Shown here one piece after another: positions 6,781-15,198 of a stretch of DNA of 24,528 nt. The notes under the pieces are model-generated. The model was not told the DNA's origin. It was given only the letters and a program-made list of their open reading frames with translations, and made no database searches. This stretch comes from a virus. The position numbers were made by a program, and so were the translations under genes. Every line of letters starts with the position of its first letter. Within the stretch, counting starts at the first letter, position 1. The DNA lies in the IMG/VR virus record IMGVR_UViG_3300000117_000237, positions 1 to 24,528 of that record. One strand, 5' to 3'.

Positions 6781-6798
6781 TTATTGGTTTTAAGAACC

Positions 6799-7716
6799 TT
6801 AAGCTCCTTGAGAACCAAAAACTCCACGCCAGTTAGAGACACCGAATGAGTATCTTTCTCTAGCTCTGTACCTAATGTTACCTGTTGAAAATTCAGGTTC
6901 CATAGAAGTTTCCATTCCTGTTCTGTTGAACATTTTTAGACCTTCTCCATCTGCATTAACCGATGTCATAATAAAATAAGCATCAGGGTCATTCAGATAA
7001 TGGTTTACGCTGAATCCATTTGGTACTGAAGATTGGTTTTTAATTGAGTTAATGTCATTATCTGCTGTTGACACTCTACCCGGAGTATTTAAAAGTCTAT
7101 CCGCAATAAATGTTAATTGTGGTGGGACGATTAATTTATCAGGTCTAACTGCAATAGTTAGGTTTCTGTCATCAACAAATGTTGATATATCAATTATATT
7201 ATCTTCAAGTGAAGTTTCATTTAAGTCAGCCATTGTTGTAGCTCTGTTACGAGCTGTTCCACCACCCGCTAACGGATGTGCTGTGGATATTAATTGCTGT
7301 CCATCACCAATAGCAAAGTTAGCATCGAACGCATTGTTTAATACGTTTGCTCCTTTTACTTCTTTGGTGTGCTGCATTGAACGTGCCAATGCTTTTGTGT
7401 ATCTTCTACCTAATTGGTCATACAGATTATCTTCGATTGCCTCTTCAGTTAAAGCAAAAGCAAGAGCCACAGTTTCGTGTGTATATCTTGCTGTATATCC
7501 TTCTGAAGCATTATCAAAGTTAACGCCTGCACCCTCTTCCTTGACAGGAGCTGCACCAAATCCAACTACAAGCACTTCTTCTTCAAAAGCTCTATCTGAG
7601 TCTTCTATAGAATATAGTTCTTTGTATTCTTCATTGTTTTCGTCATATTCAAGTCCAAAAAGTGCATTTAGACCGGGTTCCAGTTCTTTCGCCAATTGTG
7701 CGCGTGAAATAGCCAT
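6799..7716 (-). CDS. Major capsid protein, HK97-fold (Mu gpT-like)
   Basis: A 305-residue protein that would form the icosahedral head shell. Recognisable parts are the N-terminal arm ('AQLAKELEPGLNALFGLEYD'), a strand/turn 'YTARYTHETVALAFALTEEA' (about 70-90), the long spine helix 'RRYTKALARSMQHTKEVKGA', 'STAHPLAGGG' (about 140), 'IAVRPDKLIVPPQLTFIAD' and the terminal 'ARERYSFGVSNWRGVFGSQG'. These match my memory of Mu gpT-type major head subunits of marine phages. The length fits a capsid without a fused scaffold domain, and a separate scaffold candidate lies three genes upstream. The ATG at 7716 has AAGGAGTAATTAG upstream. The gene ends 19 bases before a strong terminator, consistent with a highly expressed, separately tuned transcript. 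Confidence 0.88.
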   Translation of the reverse strand: MAISRAQLAKELEPGLNALFGLEYDENNEEYKELYSIEDSDRAFEEEVLVVGFGAAPVKEEGAGVNFDNASEGYTARYTHETVALAFALTEEAIEDNLYDQLGRRYTKALARSMQHTKEVKGANVLNNAFDANFAIGDGQQLISTAHPLAGGGTARNRATTMADLNETSLEDNIIDISTFVDDRNLTIAVRPDKLIVPPQLTFIADRLLNTPGRVSTADNDINSIKNQSSVPNGFSVNHYLNDPDAYFIMTSVNADGEGLKMFNRTGMETSMEPEFSTGNIRYRARERYSFGVSNWRGVFGSQGA

Positions 7717-7727
7717 CTAATTACTCC

Positions 7728-8312
7728 TTATGCTAAGCCTGCGCCTTTAACGCCTGCTATGTGATTTTGAATTACAACTAGAACATTTGTGTTTGCTGAA
7801 GCAACGTCTGAGTTATCAGGGTCTTGACTAATGTCAATTGCTTTTAGCGGCAAACTTGTTGCAGTTGCGCCTGTTGTTACGTCTAACTCTGCTCCTGAGA
7901 TACCAGTATAGGTACTTCCTGAGTTTGTATAGACGATATCAAAGTTACCAAACAAGTCAGCCACTGGGAAAGTGTCGTCTGCTTGGACTTCAAAGACCGT
8001 ATTAGGGTCGTCATGTATAAAAGCAATTATGTCTGAAGCGTTAGTGCTTGCAGGGTAATAATTACTAAATATTTGCTCTGATGTTGTTGGGTCTGTGTAC
8101 ATACAACCGTTGAATACGCCAACTATAGGAACTGTTCCACCATCTGCGTGGATTTCAACACCACCACCAGTAACTTGCATTACTAGGTCGCCTTGAAAAA
8201 TACTTGTTCCGTAGTTTGCTGCTATTCTATAACGGCTTTGTCCGCCTGAATAGGGTGAGCCACCCATCATTCTTACAGGCTTAAGACCAAATGAAGCGTC
8301 TTTATTCGCCAT
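7728..8312 (-). CDS. Virion protein next to capsid (decoration/head-associated)
   Basis: A 194-residue beta-rich protein starting 'MANKDASFGLKPVRMMGGSP' and continuing 'YSGGQSRYRIAANYGTSIFQ' and G-D-L-V-M-Q-V-T-G-G-G. The middle shows 'VPIVGVFNGCMYTDPTT' and 'DIIAFIHDDPNTVFEVQAD'. I recognise it as a conserved virion-associated family of marine phages, usually located directly upstream of the capsid gene as here. The F-x-G-D-L-V start region and V-P-I-V-G-V-F strand fit a small all-beta head decoration fold, comparable in position to lambda gpD-type proteins, but homology to gpD is not shown. It lies 11 bases upstream of the capsid gene, with ribosome binding site AGGATAAATT. Confidence 0.65.
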   Translation of the reverse strand: MANKDASFGLKPVRMMGGSPYSGGQSRYRIAANYGTSIFQGDLVMQVTGGGVEIHADGGTVPIVGVFNGCMYTDPTTSEQIFSNYYPASTNASDIIAFIHDDPNTVFEVQADDTFPVADLFGNFDIVYTNSGSTYTGISGAELDVTTGATATSLPLKAIDISQDPDNSDVASANTNVLVVIQNHIAGVKGAGLA

Positions 8313-8320
8313 AATTTATC

Positions 8321-8797
8321 CTACCTTTTTTTTCCAAATGATACATTAGATTTTCTATTAGAATCATATTTAACGTACCTGTTATTTCCTTGAACTTCAT
8401 TGAACATTGTATTATCCAAAGCTTCGTTCTGTTGAACATTTTTTTGTTTATAATGCTCGTTCCTTTCTTTAACAGTTTCGCTAGGTATTTTTGCTAATAT
8501 CAAACCACCTACTGATATGACTCCTGCGTGTCTTCCATGCTCTATTGTAGGTAAAGGGAAATCAGGTATTTCGTCTTGTCTGACAAATTCCCATCCTTCT
8601 CTCATTCTAGCAGAAACATTGTTTCTGTCTTCTACACCTACATACTCTGACCTAATCCATCGGTATTGATATCCCTCAGGAGCAGGCGGAGTTTCAAGCA
8701 TCCTCGCAGGCTGCCATGGTTTTCTTCTAGCGTTTTTATCGTGTTGCTCGTCATCACGAGATTGGCGTGTTGTATTTTCAATTGCATCTATGTCCAT
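8321..8797 (-). CDS. Conserved-looking head-module protein of unknown function
   Basis: A 158-residue, charged, probably partly disordered protein. The segment 'TPPAPEGYQYRWIRSEYVG' and 'DRNNVSARMREGWEFVRQDE' (about 36-75) is the most ordered part, followed by 'ISVGGLILAKIPSETVKERN' and a long helical, Gln/Asn-rich C-terminus with a Lys/Arg end. I recall this W-R-R/E-G-W-E-x-V pattern in marine phage proteins that sit between scaffold and capsid genes. Its stop overlaps no downstream gene; its own start overlaps the scaffold candidate's stop (TAATG, 8795-8799), which suggests coupled production. A head-assembly role is inferred from position only. Confidence 0.6.
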   Translation of the reverse strand: MDIDAIENTTRQSRDDEQHDKNARRKPWQPARMLETPPAPEGYQYRWIRSEYVGVEDRNNVSARMREGWEFVRQDEIPDFPLPTIEHGRHAGVISVGGLILAKIPSETVKERNEHYKQKNVQQNEALDNTMFNEVQGNNRYVKYDSNRKSNVSFGKKR

Positions 8798-9723
8798 TAT
8801 TTTGCTCCTTCAAGTTTAATCATTTCTTTACCTACTCTTTTCAGCCACTCTTCTTGTGACATTCCGTAAGGTTTCAAATTGCTCTTTACGGAAGCATGGT
8901 TAGAATTAATTTTAATACCGCTTTTCTTCCCTTGTGTTCCTTGGCGACTTCCGGAGGAAGCAGAAGCAACTCTTTGCACAGTTGAGTTGGTATCTTTTGA
9001 TACGCCTTCAGGTTTTTTCCTTAATTCAGGATAAACCTTTGTAAGTCTTTTGTCTAATTCTTCATAATATTCATTATCATGACCGTCAAAACCTTCGTTT
9101 ATTAAGTCCTCATGAATACCCATTGCAGTGTATGTCTTGACTCTGTCCTGTTGGAACCAGTCATTTTCTTTTTGCCATTCAACTGCTTTAGAATCAGGCT
9201 TAGGTTTATCATACACTTGTTGTGGCACATTTTGTACACTTTGTGGCACATTTTTAAAACTCTGTTCTTCTTGGCTTTGAAGCTGTACTTTAGCCAATCT
9301 GACTCTTTCTTCTTCTAAAGAAACCTTGTTTAAAAGTTCAACGCTTTTTACCTCTAGGTCAGGGTCGTTAGTTTCTCTTGCTTTTCTGTATAAATCTTCT
9401 GCTTGTTGCCTTTGAGATTTAACACGATTCTCATATTCCTCAGTGTAGCTTTTGTCTAAAACATTAGCTCTACTTTTAACTGAGTTATATTCGCTTGAAA
9501 GCTGTGTGTATTTGGATTCATATTCAGCAGCTTTTTGTTCTGCTATACGAATTTTATCATTCAGCTTGTTTATTCTTTTTGATACACCTTTAGTGTACTT
9601 ATCAAGTTCATCGTCTCCGCCTGAGTCGGTTTCGTTTACAGGTTCTTCGTTAATAGGTGTATCTTCTACATCTACAACAATATCTTCTGCTTCCACTTGA
9701 TTTTCATTATTAATTTCGTTCAT
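8797..9723 (-). CDS. Candidate capsid scaffolding protein
   Basis: A 308-residue, strongly charged protein with the look of a scaffold: an acidic N-terminus (residues 1-45, many Glu and Asp), a long coiled coil from about 50 to 165 (K-Y-T-K-G-V-S-K-R-I-N-K-L-N, then E-Q-K-A-A-E-Y-E-S-K-Y-T-Q-L), a Gln/Pro linker with a repeated Q-x-V-Q-N-V-P-Q unit, and a basic C-terminal end ('MSQEEWLKRVGKEMIKLEG'). Such helical proteins upstream of the capsid gene serve as internal scaffolds that bind capsid through their basic C-terminus. There are no protease motifs. The gene is followed by a TAATG-coupled gene and has a strong ribosome binding site (AAGGAGAATAT). No sequence family is recognised, so the call depends on structure and position. 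Confidence 0.65.
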   Translation of the reverse strand: MNEINNENQVEAEDIVVDVEDTPINEEPVNETDSGGDDELDKYTKGVSKRINKLNDKIRIAEQKAAEYESKYTQLSSEYNSVKSRANVLDKSYTEEYENRVKSQRQQAEDLYRKARETNDPDLEVKSVELLNKVSLEEERVRLAKVQLQSQEEQSFKNVPQSVQNVPQQVYDKPKPDSKAVEWQKENDWFQQDRVKTYTAMGIHEDLINEGFDGHDNEYYEELDKRLTKVYPELRKKPEGVSKDTNSTVQRVASASSGSRQGTQGKKSGIKINSNHASVKSNLKPYGMSQEEWLKRVGKEMIKLEGAK

Positions 9724-9734
9724 ATATATTCTCC

Positions 9735-10190
9735 TTATACTGAAACAATGTCATCAGGGTCTAAAATAGTGGCTATGACTTCGTCATCATTTAAAATTCT
9801 GACTTCGCTTTCATCGGCCAACCTAAACCTAGAACCCGCATATCTACCTATTAATATCCACTGTCCTTTTTCACACCAAGGTTTTGCAAACCTTTTTGTG
9901 TCTTTATAACAATCAGGACCCATGGCTACAACATAGGCAACAACGGTTGCTAGGGTTTCTCTATCAATGGTTTCCTTTACCAACTGGATTCCACCTTCTG
10001 ATACTCCTTTACCTTTATAGGGGAGTACCAACATGCGCCAACCAGTTGGTTGAGGCATCCTTTCAAGAATACTTTTATCTAATAAACTGGGGTCTAAAAC
10101 TCTGTTGTCCTCTTCAACAAAAGCTTTGTCTAAGTTAATAGTTTCCTCTTCTATCTTCTCATCAACTTTTTTCTCTGCTTCACTATTCAT
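9735..10190 (-). CDS. GroES-like co-chaperonin
   Basis: A 151-residue protein whose residues about 48-148 follow the Cpn10 plan: 'PTGWRMLVLPYKGKGVSEGG' corresponds to the first strand and the mobile loop that docks on GroEL, 'ATVVAYVVAMGPDCYKD' to the conserved V-V-A-x-G-P-G block, 'CEKGQWILIGRYAGSRFRL' to G-D-x-V-L-x-x-x-Y-A-G, and 'EVRILNDDEVIATI' to the terminal strand. It has a 45-residue acidic N-terminal extension absent from bacterial GroES. Phage GroES analogues (T4 gp31 is the known case) adapt host GroEL for folding the capsid protein. Location between portal and scaffold/capsid genes fits this. The gene overlaps its upstream neighbour by 8 bases. It is likely made at the time of head assembly. 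Confidence 0.8.
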   Translation of the reverse strand: MNSEAEKKVDEKIEEETINLDKAFVEEDNRVLDPSLLDKSILERMPQPTGWRMLVLPYKGKGVSEGGIQLVKETIDRETLATVVAYVVAMGPDCYKDTKRFAKPWCEKGQWILIGRYAGSRFRLADESEVRILNDDEVIATILDPDDIVSV

Positions 10191-10380
10191 TCAAATCTCC
10201 TTTTTCATGTAAGTGTTCTTTTATCTTATCATGAATATAGGATAATGCAGATATTTCACCCATTAAAAATTGATATTTTTCCATATCTTTAATGCCACCT
10301 GACATTAAGATATCCTTAATTTGCTCCTCTCTTTGATTTAAGTCTTTACGGAGAGCATGAATAAAATCATACCTATCCAT
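10183..10380 (-). CDS. Small helical phage protein, unknown
   Basis: A 65-residue mostly helical protein: 'FIHALRKDLNQREEQIKDIL' then a Gly-Gly turn and 'DMEKYQFLMGEISALSYIHD', ending in a charged K-I-K-E-H-L-H-E-K-G-D. Two antiparallel helices are likely. It overlaps the GroES-like gene start by 8 bases and is probably coupled to it. Short helical proteins of this pattern occur, as I recall, at this position in marine phage head modules, but no function is known to me. Confidence 0.6.
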   Translation of the reverse strand: MDRYDFIHALRKDLNQREEQIKDILMSGGIKDMEKYQFLMGEISALSYIHDKIKEHLHEKGDLNE

Positions 10381-10383
10381 ATT

Positions 10384-10548
10384 TTAAAATATGCCGTTAA
10401 ACTTATTGCCTCGTAATGCAGCTCCTTTACCTCTGCTTACTCCTTTGCCATAACCCGGTTTATGTGCTGTGTCCACTTTTACCTTTTTTGGTTGCGACAA
10501 GGCAATGCTTCCTTGACCTTTTATTGTGATGGAAGTTTTTGCTTTCAT
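10384..10548 (-). CDS. Small basic Gly-rich protein (54 residues)
   Basis: A short frame with ATG at 10548-10546 and TAA at 10386-10384 encodes 54 residues: beginning 'MKAKTSITIKGQGSIALSQ', a Lys-rich middle, and a Gly/Arg-rich end ('GYGKGVSRGKGAALRGNKF'). It has a good ribosome binding site (AAGGAGTAACT) with standard spacing, and it fills the gap between the two flanking genes with 3 and 9 bases to spare, so it is probably real. It is the second member of a set of small cationic proteins in this phage. Function unknown; binding to nucleic acid or to virion proteins is plausible from the charge. Confidence 0.65.
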   Translation of the reverse strand: MKAKTSITIKGQGSIALSQPKKVKVDTAHKPGYGKGVSRGKGAALRGNKFNGIF

Positions 10549-10557
10549 AGTTACTCC

Positions 10558-10854
10558 TTATTTGGTTTTCTTTTTAGTAGTTTTTTTGGCTACTGTTTTC
10601 TTCTTTGCTGTTGTTTTTTTCTTTGCAACAGTCTTTTTAGCTTTTTTCTTTGGTGCCTTACCACCCTCCCATGCTTCATTAACATCAGGAGTAGATAGGT
10701 CGTCTGCTATATAATGACCTTTATCGTCTCTAGCTCTTTTTGCATCTTCAACCACTGGTGCAATTTCTTCAACCTTTGGTGCTTCTGCTGCTTTTATTTC
10801 AGCTTTTTTCTGTTTTATTTGTGCTACTATTTTTTCGTTAATTGAACTTGTCAT
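10558..10854 (-). CDS. Lys/Ala-rich histone-H1-like tail protein
   Basis: A 98-residue protein in two parts. Residues 1-60 are helical and mixed-charge (K-I-V-A-Q-I-K-Q-K-K-A-E-I-K, then D-D-K-G-H-Y-I-A-D-D and 'LSTPDVNEAWEGG'). Residues about 67-98 are almost only Lys, Ala, Thr and Val in K-K-x-x-A-K-K-K repeats, like the C-terminal tail of histone H1 or bacterial H1-like proteins. Such tails bind DNA without sequence preference. The start overlaps the portal stop by ATGA (10851-10854). A virion-internal DNA-binding or portal-associated role is inferred. Confidence 0.65.
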   Translation of the reverse strand: MTSSINEKIVAQIKQKKAEIKAAEAPKVEEIAPVVEDAKRARDDKGHYIADDLSTPDVNEAWEGGKAPKKKAKKTVAKKKTTAKKKTVAKKTTKKKTK

Positions 10855-13352
10855 TTATTCATCCTCGCTTGTAAGTCTATTAGTTTTAACTCAGCTTGTT
10901 GCTGTAGTCTTTGTTTGGCAATATCATTTTTTTCATTACCAATTAAAGCTTGTTGGTCAGCTTTTTGTTGTTGTAATTGAAGCTCAGTACCGCTTTCCAT
11001 GGCATCTTGTTGTTCTTTAGCCATAAATTGTTGGTTCTTCATTTCAATTTCTTTGTCACGCAATCCAAGTTCTTGTTGTCTTATTGCAACAAGTGGGTCG
11101 TCTTGCTGTGGTGGTTGTACTGAAGTTAAAAATTCATTGGATAATTGAGCAAGAATAGGAGAGCTAAAGCTTTCTATAATTCCCTGTATTTGCTGTTGCA
11201 TGCCTGCTTGCGTTTGTGGGTCTGCCTGTTGTGCTTGTTGCAACATACCTTGTATCTGTTGTTGTACTTCAGGTGGCATTTGTTGTTCAGCCATTTGATT
11301 AGCCATAAATTGTAAATGCTGCATTACATGAGCAATAATTACAGATTGAAGCTGTGGATTCATCATAACAGCTTGTGTTAAAAATAGTGTTTTATGTGCC
11401 TCTACATGTGCTTCATGGTTCTGCTCAGGAAACGCCTGTTGTGGTATTCCTTGCAATAATCCACTATTTTCTATACCTGCATCAACAGGTTTTGGTGTAT
11501 TGTCAGCAGGCGGCATAAGTAAAGTTTCTATATTATCTACGCCCAAGGCTGCATACATTCTTCTGTAAGCCTCATAAATACCCTGTGGACCATGTAATTC
11601 AGGGTTTGATTGAACCATTGTTAATAGCTCTTGAGCCATAATAACTCTTTGGCTCATAGAGAAAATGTTAGGGTCTGATACCGGTATTACGTCTACTCTG
11701 TTATCAAAATCTTCTACTTTTACTTCTTTAGAGCCGCTTCCTGTTTCGTATGGATAGACAGGTGGTAAAAACTCTTGGAAGATTCTTGCTAATATTTTAA
11801 ATTCATTTTTTTGTGCATAGTGCAATCTTTTATGTATAGCACTCATTACCTTGGTGCCTTTTTCTAAAAGAGCTACTGTCGTTCCAACAGGCATTGCTGC
11901 ATTACTATCACCGATATTCATATCAGCTATAGCTGCAAATCTTTTGCCTGAATCTACTAATAAACCAAGTAAGCTAAATAAAACATTGCTTGGCTCTTTG
12001 TAAGGTAATGGCATTAAAGAATCTCTTAATGCTCCGCCGGGTGCATCTACATCTCTAAACTCTCCCGGCTGTAAGGGTGAGGCTTCGTCTCTTATTCTAA
12101 TTCCTCTTGCTTTAAAACCTGCAGGCAGGTTGCTTAATGTTCCTGCATCTATTAACTGTCTTAATATTGATGTAGAGGCTTTAGATAAGCCACCAATCAT
12201 GTGTGATAAACCTAGTCCGTAAAAACCAAGTCCCGGTAAAAACTTGTATTGTACAAAATAATTTATTTTGTTTCTGTATACGTCTTCAGGCACATAGTTT
12301 CTTCTAATAGACAATATTTGTTGCGATGAGTCATCTATAGTAATGATATAAGGTATTTTTAAACCAGTCGGCTCACCCATATCATCAACATCCTCAAACC
12401 CCTCTATTTCTGCAACAGTGTGTATTTCGTATATTCTTCTTTGTTCATCATCACTGTAATCAGGCTCAACACCTTGTATTTTGTCTATTTCTTTGTCTAT
12501 GTTATCTCTAATTACAGACTCGTTATCATTTAAGTCTACATCAGCATAAAATCCTGATAACTGCATTTTTCTTACTTCATTGTTGCTCATAGAGACTACA
12601 TGAGTAACTCTTTCTGCTGATAATAAGTCTGTTGCGTTATAAGGTACAAGCAAATCTTCTGCAGGAATAAACTTGGACATAGGCCTATTTTTGGCTGCAT
12701 CGTAATACACTTTCTTAAAAGCACTACCTGATAACGGTAGATAGAACAACAATTGGTCTAAATCAGGGTCATACTCAGGCATCTCATTCATGATGTAATA
12801 ATTCATAAATTCACACACTCTTTCAGACTGCATTTCTGTTTCAGCATCTCTTCTGCCTACTATTTGTGTTTTTATTGGGCCTTGTGCAGGTAATAGCTCT
12901 TTATAAGCTTGTGCTTGAAACTGTGTTACTGCTTCAGATAATATTGGATGTATGACACCACTAGAGCCTTCAAACGGCTGACTTCTTTGTTCGTCAAACC
13001 TCATACCAAGATATTTAAGACCGTCAGTATATGTTTTTTCCCATTCTTTTCTTGACTCTTTATCGTTTTCAACTGAAGAGATAAGTTTTGAAGATAGCGA
13101 CCCCAAGATAGAATCATCTAAATATTCAACCAAATTAGCGTCAAAAGGTATTTCTTCTTGCGCTTCTTCCATTGGCTCATCAAAAGATATAGCGTCTTCA
13201 CCTATGGTAATCTCCATAGCATCAATCATTGCTTCATCAAATGTTGGTTCGGGTGCATTTACAGCAAACTCATCCACAGGCACGTTAACAGACTTGCTTT
13301 GGTCTATTACGTCAGGATTGTTTTCTGTTCCTAATTGTCTTTCTGTAACCAT
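10851..13352 (-). CDS. Portal protein
   Basis: An 833-residue protein that would form the dodecameric DNA entry/exit ring. It lies downstream of the terminase with one small gene between, the usual order. Visible landmarks are an acidic N-terminal 70 residues, 'RSQPFEGSSGVIHPILSEAV' (about 118-137), 'FYLPLSGSAFKKVYYDAAKN' (about 203-222), 'KFLPGLGFYGLGLSHMIGG' (about 375-393), 'STSILRQLIDAGTLSNLPAG' (about 396-415), and 'AMPVGTTVALLEKGTKVMSA' (about 490-510). After about residue 640 it turns Gln-rich and helical (P-E-V-Q-Q-Q-I-Q-G-M-L-Q-Q-A-Q), likely the elongated barrel/coiled-coil that projects into the capsid in podovirus portals. I know such sequences as portal proteins of marine phages. 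It starts 4 bases after the previous gene and is coupled (ATGA) to the next. Confidence 0.85.
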   Translation of the reverse strand: MVTERQLGTENNPDVIDQSKSVNVPVDEFAVNAPEPTFDEAMIDAMEITIGEDAISFDEPMEEAQEEIPFDANLVEYLDDSILGSLSSKLISSVENDKESRKEWEKTYTDGLKYLGMRFDEQRSQPFEGSSGVIHPILSEAVTQFQAQAYKELLPAQGPIKTQIVGRRDAETEMQSERVCEFMNYYIMNEMPEYDPDLDQLLFYLPLSGSAFKKVYYDAAKNRPMSKFIPAEDLLVPYNATDLLSAERVTHVVSMSNNEVRKMQLSGFYADVDLNDNESVIRDNIDKEIDKIQGVEPDYSDDEQRRIYEIHTVAEIEGFEDVDDMGEPTGLKIPYIITIDDSSQQILSIRRNYVPEDVYRNKINYFVQYKFLPGLGFYGLGLSHMIGGLSKASTSILRQLIDAGTLSNLPAGFKARGIRIRDEASPLQPGEFRDVDAPGGALRDSLMPLPYKEPSNVLFSLLGLLVDSGKRFAAIADMNIGDSNAAMPVGTTVALLEKGTKVMSAIHKRLHYAQKNEFKILARIFQEFLPPVYPYETGSGSKEVKVEDFDNRVDVIPVSDPNIFSMSQRVIMAQELLTMVQSNPELHGPQGIYEAYRRMYAALGVDNIETLLMPPADNTPKPVDAGIENSGLLQGIPQQAFPEQNHEAHVEAHKTLFLTQAVMMNPQLQSVIIAHVMQHLQFMANQMAEQQMPPEVQQQIQGMLQQAQQADPQTQAGMQQQIQGIIESFSSPILAQLSNEFLTSVQPPQQDDPLVAIRQQELGLRDKEIEMKNQQFMAKEQQDAMESGTELQLQQQKADQQALIGNEKNDIAKQRLQQQAELKLIDLQARMNK

Positions 13353-13356
13353 TTTT

Positions 13357-13689
13357 TTATTTTACACCTATAATTTCTTTGTACATAACATCTCTATCTT
13401 TTTCTGCATCAACAGGATTTTTATAACTTTGTATAGTTCCTGATTCTATTAAAGACCTATACTTGTCTAAAATCTTGTCATTATCTGTCATAACTTCACC
13501 TGTTACTGGGTCAAAAGCAGGCAACAAGTAATGTCTGTCAGGAGCATCGCCAACTGAAACTATTTTCATAGTTACTGTATCTTTGCCTTCTTTGCCTTGC
13601 TTGCCTTTTTGCAAAACGTCATTATGAAAGTTTTGTAAAAACATTTTATTCTTACTAAACCGTTCATTTTGATTTTTGTTTTCAATCAC
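13357..13689 (-). CDS. Small phage protein between terminase and portal, unknown
   Basis: A 110-residue charged, soluble protein. The first 40 residues are Lys/Asn/Gln-rich and likely flexible; the second part reads 'DRHYLLPAFDPVTGEVMTD', 'ILDKYRSLIESGTIQSYKNP' and a helical end 'AEKDRDVMYKEIIG'. I recall relatives at this same place between terminase and portal in marine phages. It might assist packaging or portal assembly, but no motif shows this. It lies 24 bases after the terminase stop. The shadow frame on the other strand has no independent support. Confidence 0.6.
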   Translation of the reverse strand: MIENKNQNERFSKNKMFLQNFHNDVLQKGKQGKEGKDTVTMKIVSVGDAPDRHYLLPAFDPVTGEVMTDNDKILDKYRSLIESGTIQSYKNPVDAEKDRDVMYKEIIGVK

Positions 13690-13713
13690 AGTAAATCCAT
13701 TATATCCATAAAA

Positions 13714-15198
13714 TTAATAATATGATAATGCCTTTCTATCCATAGACATGTCATCTTTATAATCGCTGTCTAAATCAATCAATCCACCCTGCCTAATTCT
13801 CATTAGAGCCATGGTTGTTGAATCACAAAAGTCATCATTTTCACCAAAGGGAAAAGCAGCAAGCTCTTCTATAACCTCTTCTGCAAAAGCGTCTTCTGTA
13901 GCATATACCATACCACTTTCAAACATAGGTGCAATAGAGTTCATTCTTGCAACCTTATCTTGTCCTCTGCTTGGTGAGTAGGCTTGTACTGGTATTCCTA
14001 TCTTTCTAAGTTCTTGTGTCAATGGCGTACCACTTGCTTTTGCCTCAATTAGTACAATATCCGGTTCCCAGTATTTATATTCTTCTAGTGCTATGTTTTT
14101 TAATTCAGGAAAGTCAACTCTGTGTCTGCTTGCATCCAATAATACAATTGCGCTTTCGCTGCCATCTTCGGGGTCAAAAATACCCCATGTAGTAATTGCC
14201 GAATAGTCAGCAGTTTCTTTTGCGCTGAAGGCTGTATCGTAACTTTGGATTATGCACTGACAAGTTGGTATACCTTCTTTTTCCCAAGTGTTCCACCATT
14301 CTCTTTTGACTATAGAGCCACTTTCAGCAGTTGGGTTCTGCATCCATTGTGCGTTCCATTTAGATATTGGCAGTGATGCTTTTACTGATAATAACTCTTC
14401 TTTTTTCCAAAATTCACCCCATAAAGGTTCTTCTGATTCAGGCATAATTGCAGGAAATTCAACAACCTCCCACTGGTCAGCGTGTGTTTCTGACTGTCTT
14501 TTTAATAATCTACCCGCTAAATCTTTGGTACTCCATCTTGTCATCACAAGTACAATAGTGCCTCCGGGCTGTAATCTTTGTCTTGGACCTGATGTGTACC
14601 ATTCCCAAGCTGCGTCCATAGCAGTAGGAGACATAGCATCTTGCTCAGAATGTGGGTCATCTATGATAAGTAAATCAGCACCACGACCTGTAATTGCACC
14701 ACCAACACCTGAGTAGAAGGCTTCCCCACCATCATCGGTTGTCCAACGACCTGCTGATTTATTATCGCCTGATAGGTTTATTTCAGGAAAGATAGCTTGG
14801 TATTCATCGGTATCAATGATGTTACGAACTCTTCTACCAAACCTTACAGCTAGTTCTGCTGTATGGGTTGCTTGTATAATTTTTAAACTTGGATTTAAAC
14901 CCATCATCCATGCGGGAAAATAGGTAGAGGCAAATTCTGATTTTGAATGTCTTGGTGGCAGCATAACCATAAGTCTTTTACATTTACCCTGTGCTATACG
15001 ATTTAGTTTTTCTGCGAGGATTTTATGGTGTCTTCCCATAATAAATCCTTCCCAATGAAATTTTACAAATTCTAAAAAATCACCTCGACATCTATCTCTT
15101 GCATTTAAGTTTTTCCATTTATCTATGAGAGTTAATGCTTCTACTTGCTCATCTCTTGATAAAGCATCAAATGATTTTATGTTTTCTAAATTAAGCAT
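13714..15198 (-). CDS. terL: Terminase large subunit (TerL)
   Basis: An ATPase/nuclease that drives DNA into the prohead and cuts it. From the ATG at 15198 it is 494 residues; a TTG five codons earlier (15213) is also open, but the ATG is preferred. ATPase part: variant Walker A LPPRHSKSE (about 80-88, Ser where PPRHGKS is usual), Walker B 'LLIIDDPHSE' (about 176-185) with catalytic Asp-Asp, and coupling motif 'MTRWSTKDLAGRL'. RNase H-like nuclease part: D in 'SYDTAFS' (about 321), E in 'LIEAKASG' (about 385), and D-D-F-C-D (about 455-459), giving the three metal-binding acids. Neither start has a Shine-Dalgarno, and the ATG overlaps the stop of a 34-residue upstream ORF, so translation may be coupled. 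A small terminase subunit is not recognised in this window. Confidence 0.93.
   Translation of the reverse strand: MLNLENIKSFDALSRDEQVEALTLIDKWKNLNARDRCRGDFLEFVKFHWEGFIMGRHHKILAEKLNRIAQGKCKRLMVMLPPRHSKSEFASTYFPAWMMGLNPSLKIIQATHTAELAVRFGRRVRNIIDTDEYQAIFPEINLSGDNKSAGRWTTDDGGEAFYSGVGGAITGRGADLLIIDDPHSEQDAMSPTAMDAAWEWYTSGPRQRLQPGGTIVLVMTRWSTKDLAGRLLKRQSETHADQWEVVEFPAIMPESEEPLWGEFWKKEELLSVKASLPISKWNAQWMQNPTAESGSIVKREWWNTWEKEGIPTCQCIIQSYDTAFSAKETADYSAITTWGIFDPEDGSESAIVLLDASRHRVDFPELKNIALEEYKYWEPDIVLIEAKASGTPLTQELRKIGIPVQAYSPSRGQDKVARMNSIAPMFESGMVYATEDAFAEEVIEELAAFPFGENDDFCDSTTMALMRIRQGGLIDLDSDYKDDMSMDRKALSYY

Noticed and set aside
7052-7720. 222-codon open frame on the plus strand
   Set aside because: It lies exactly opposite the major capsid gene, has Ser-rich nonsense composition and no ribosome binding site; it is an antisense shadow.
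10462-10714. Two Phe/Leu-rich plus-strand frames that look like membrane proteins
   Set aside because: They are the antisense of Lys-rich codons (AAA/AAG give TTT/CTT), which produces false hydrophobic frames.
14288-14716. 142-codon plus-strand frame across the terminase gene
   Set aside because: Opposite conserved TerL motifs; no independent coding evidence.
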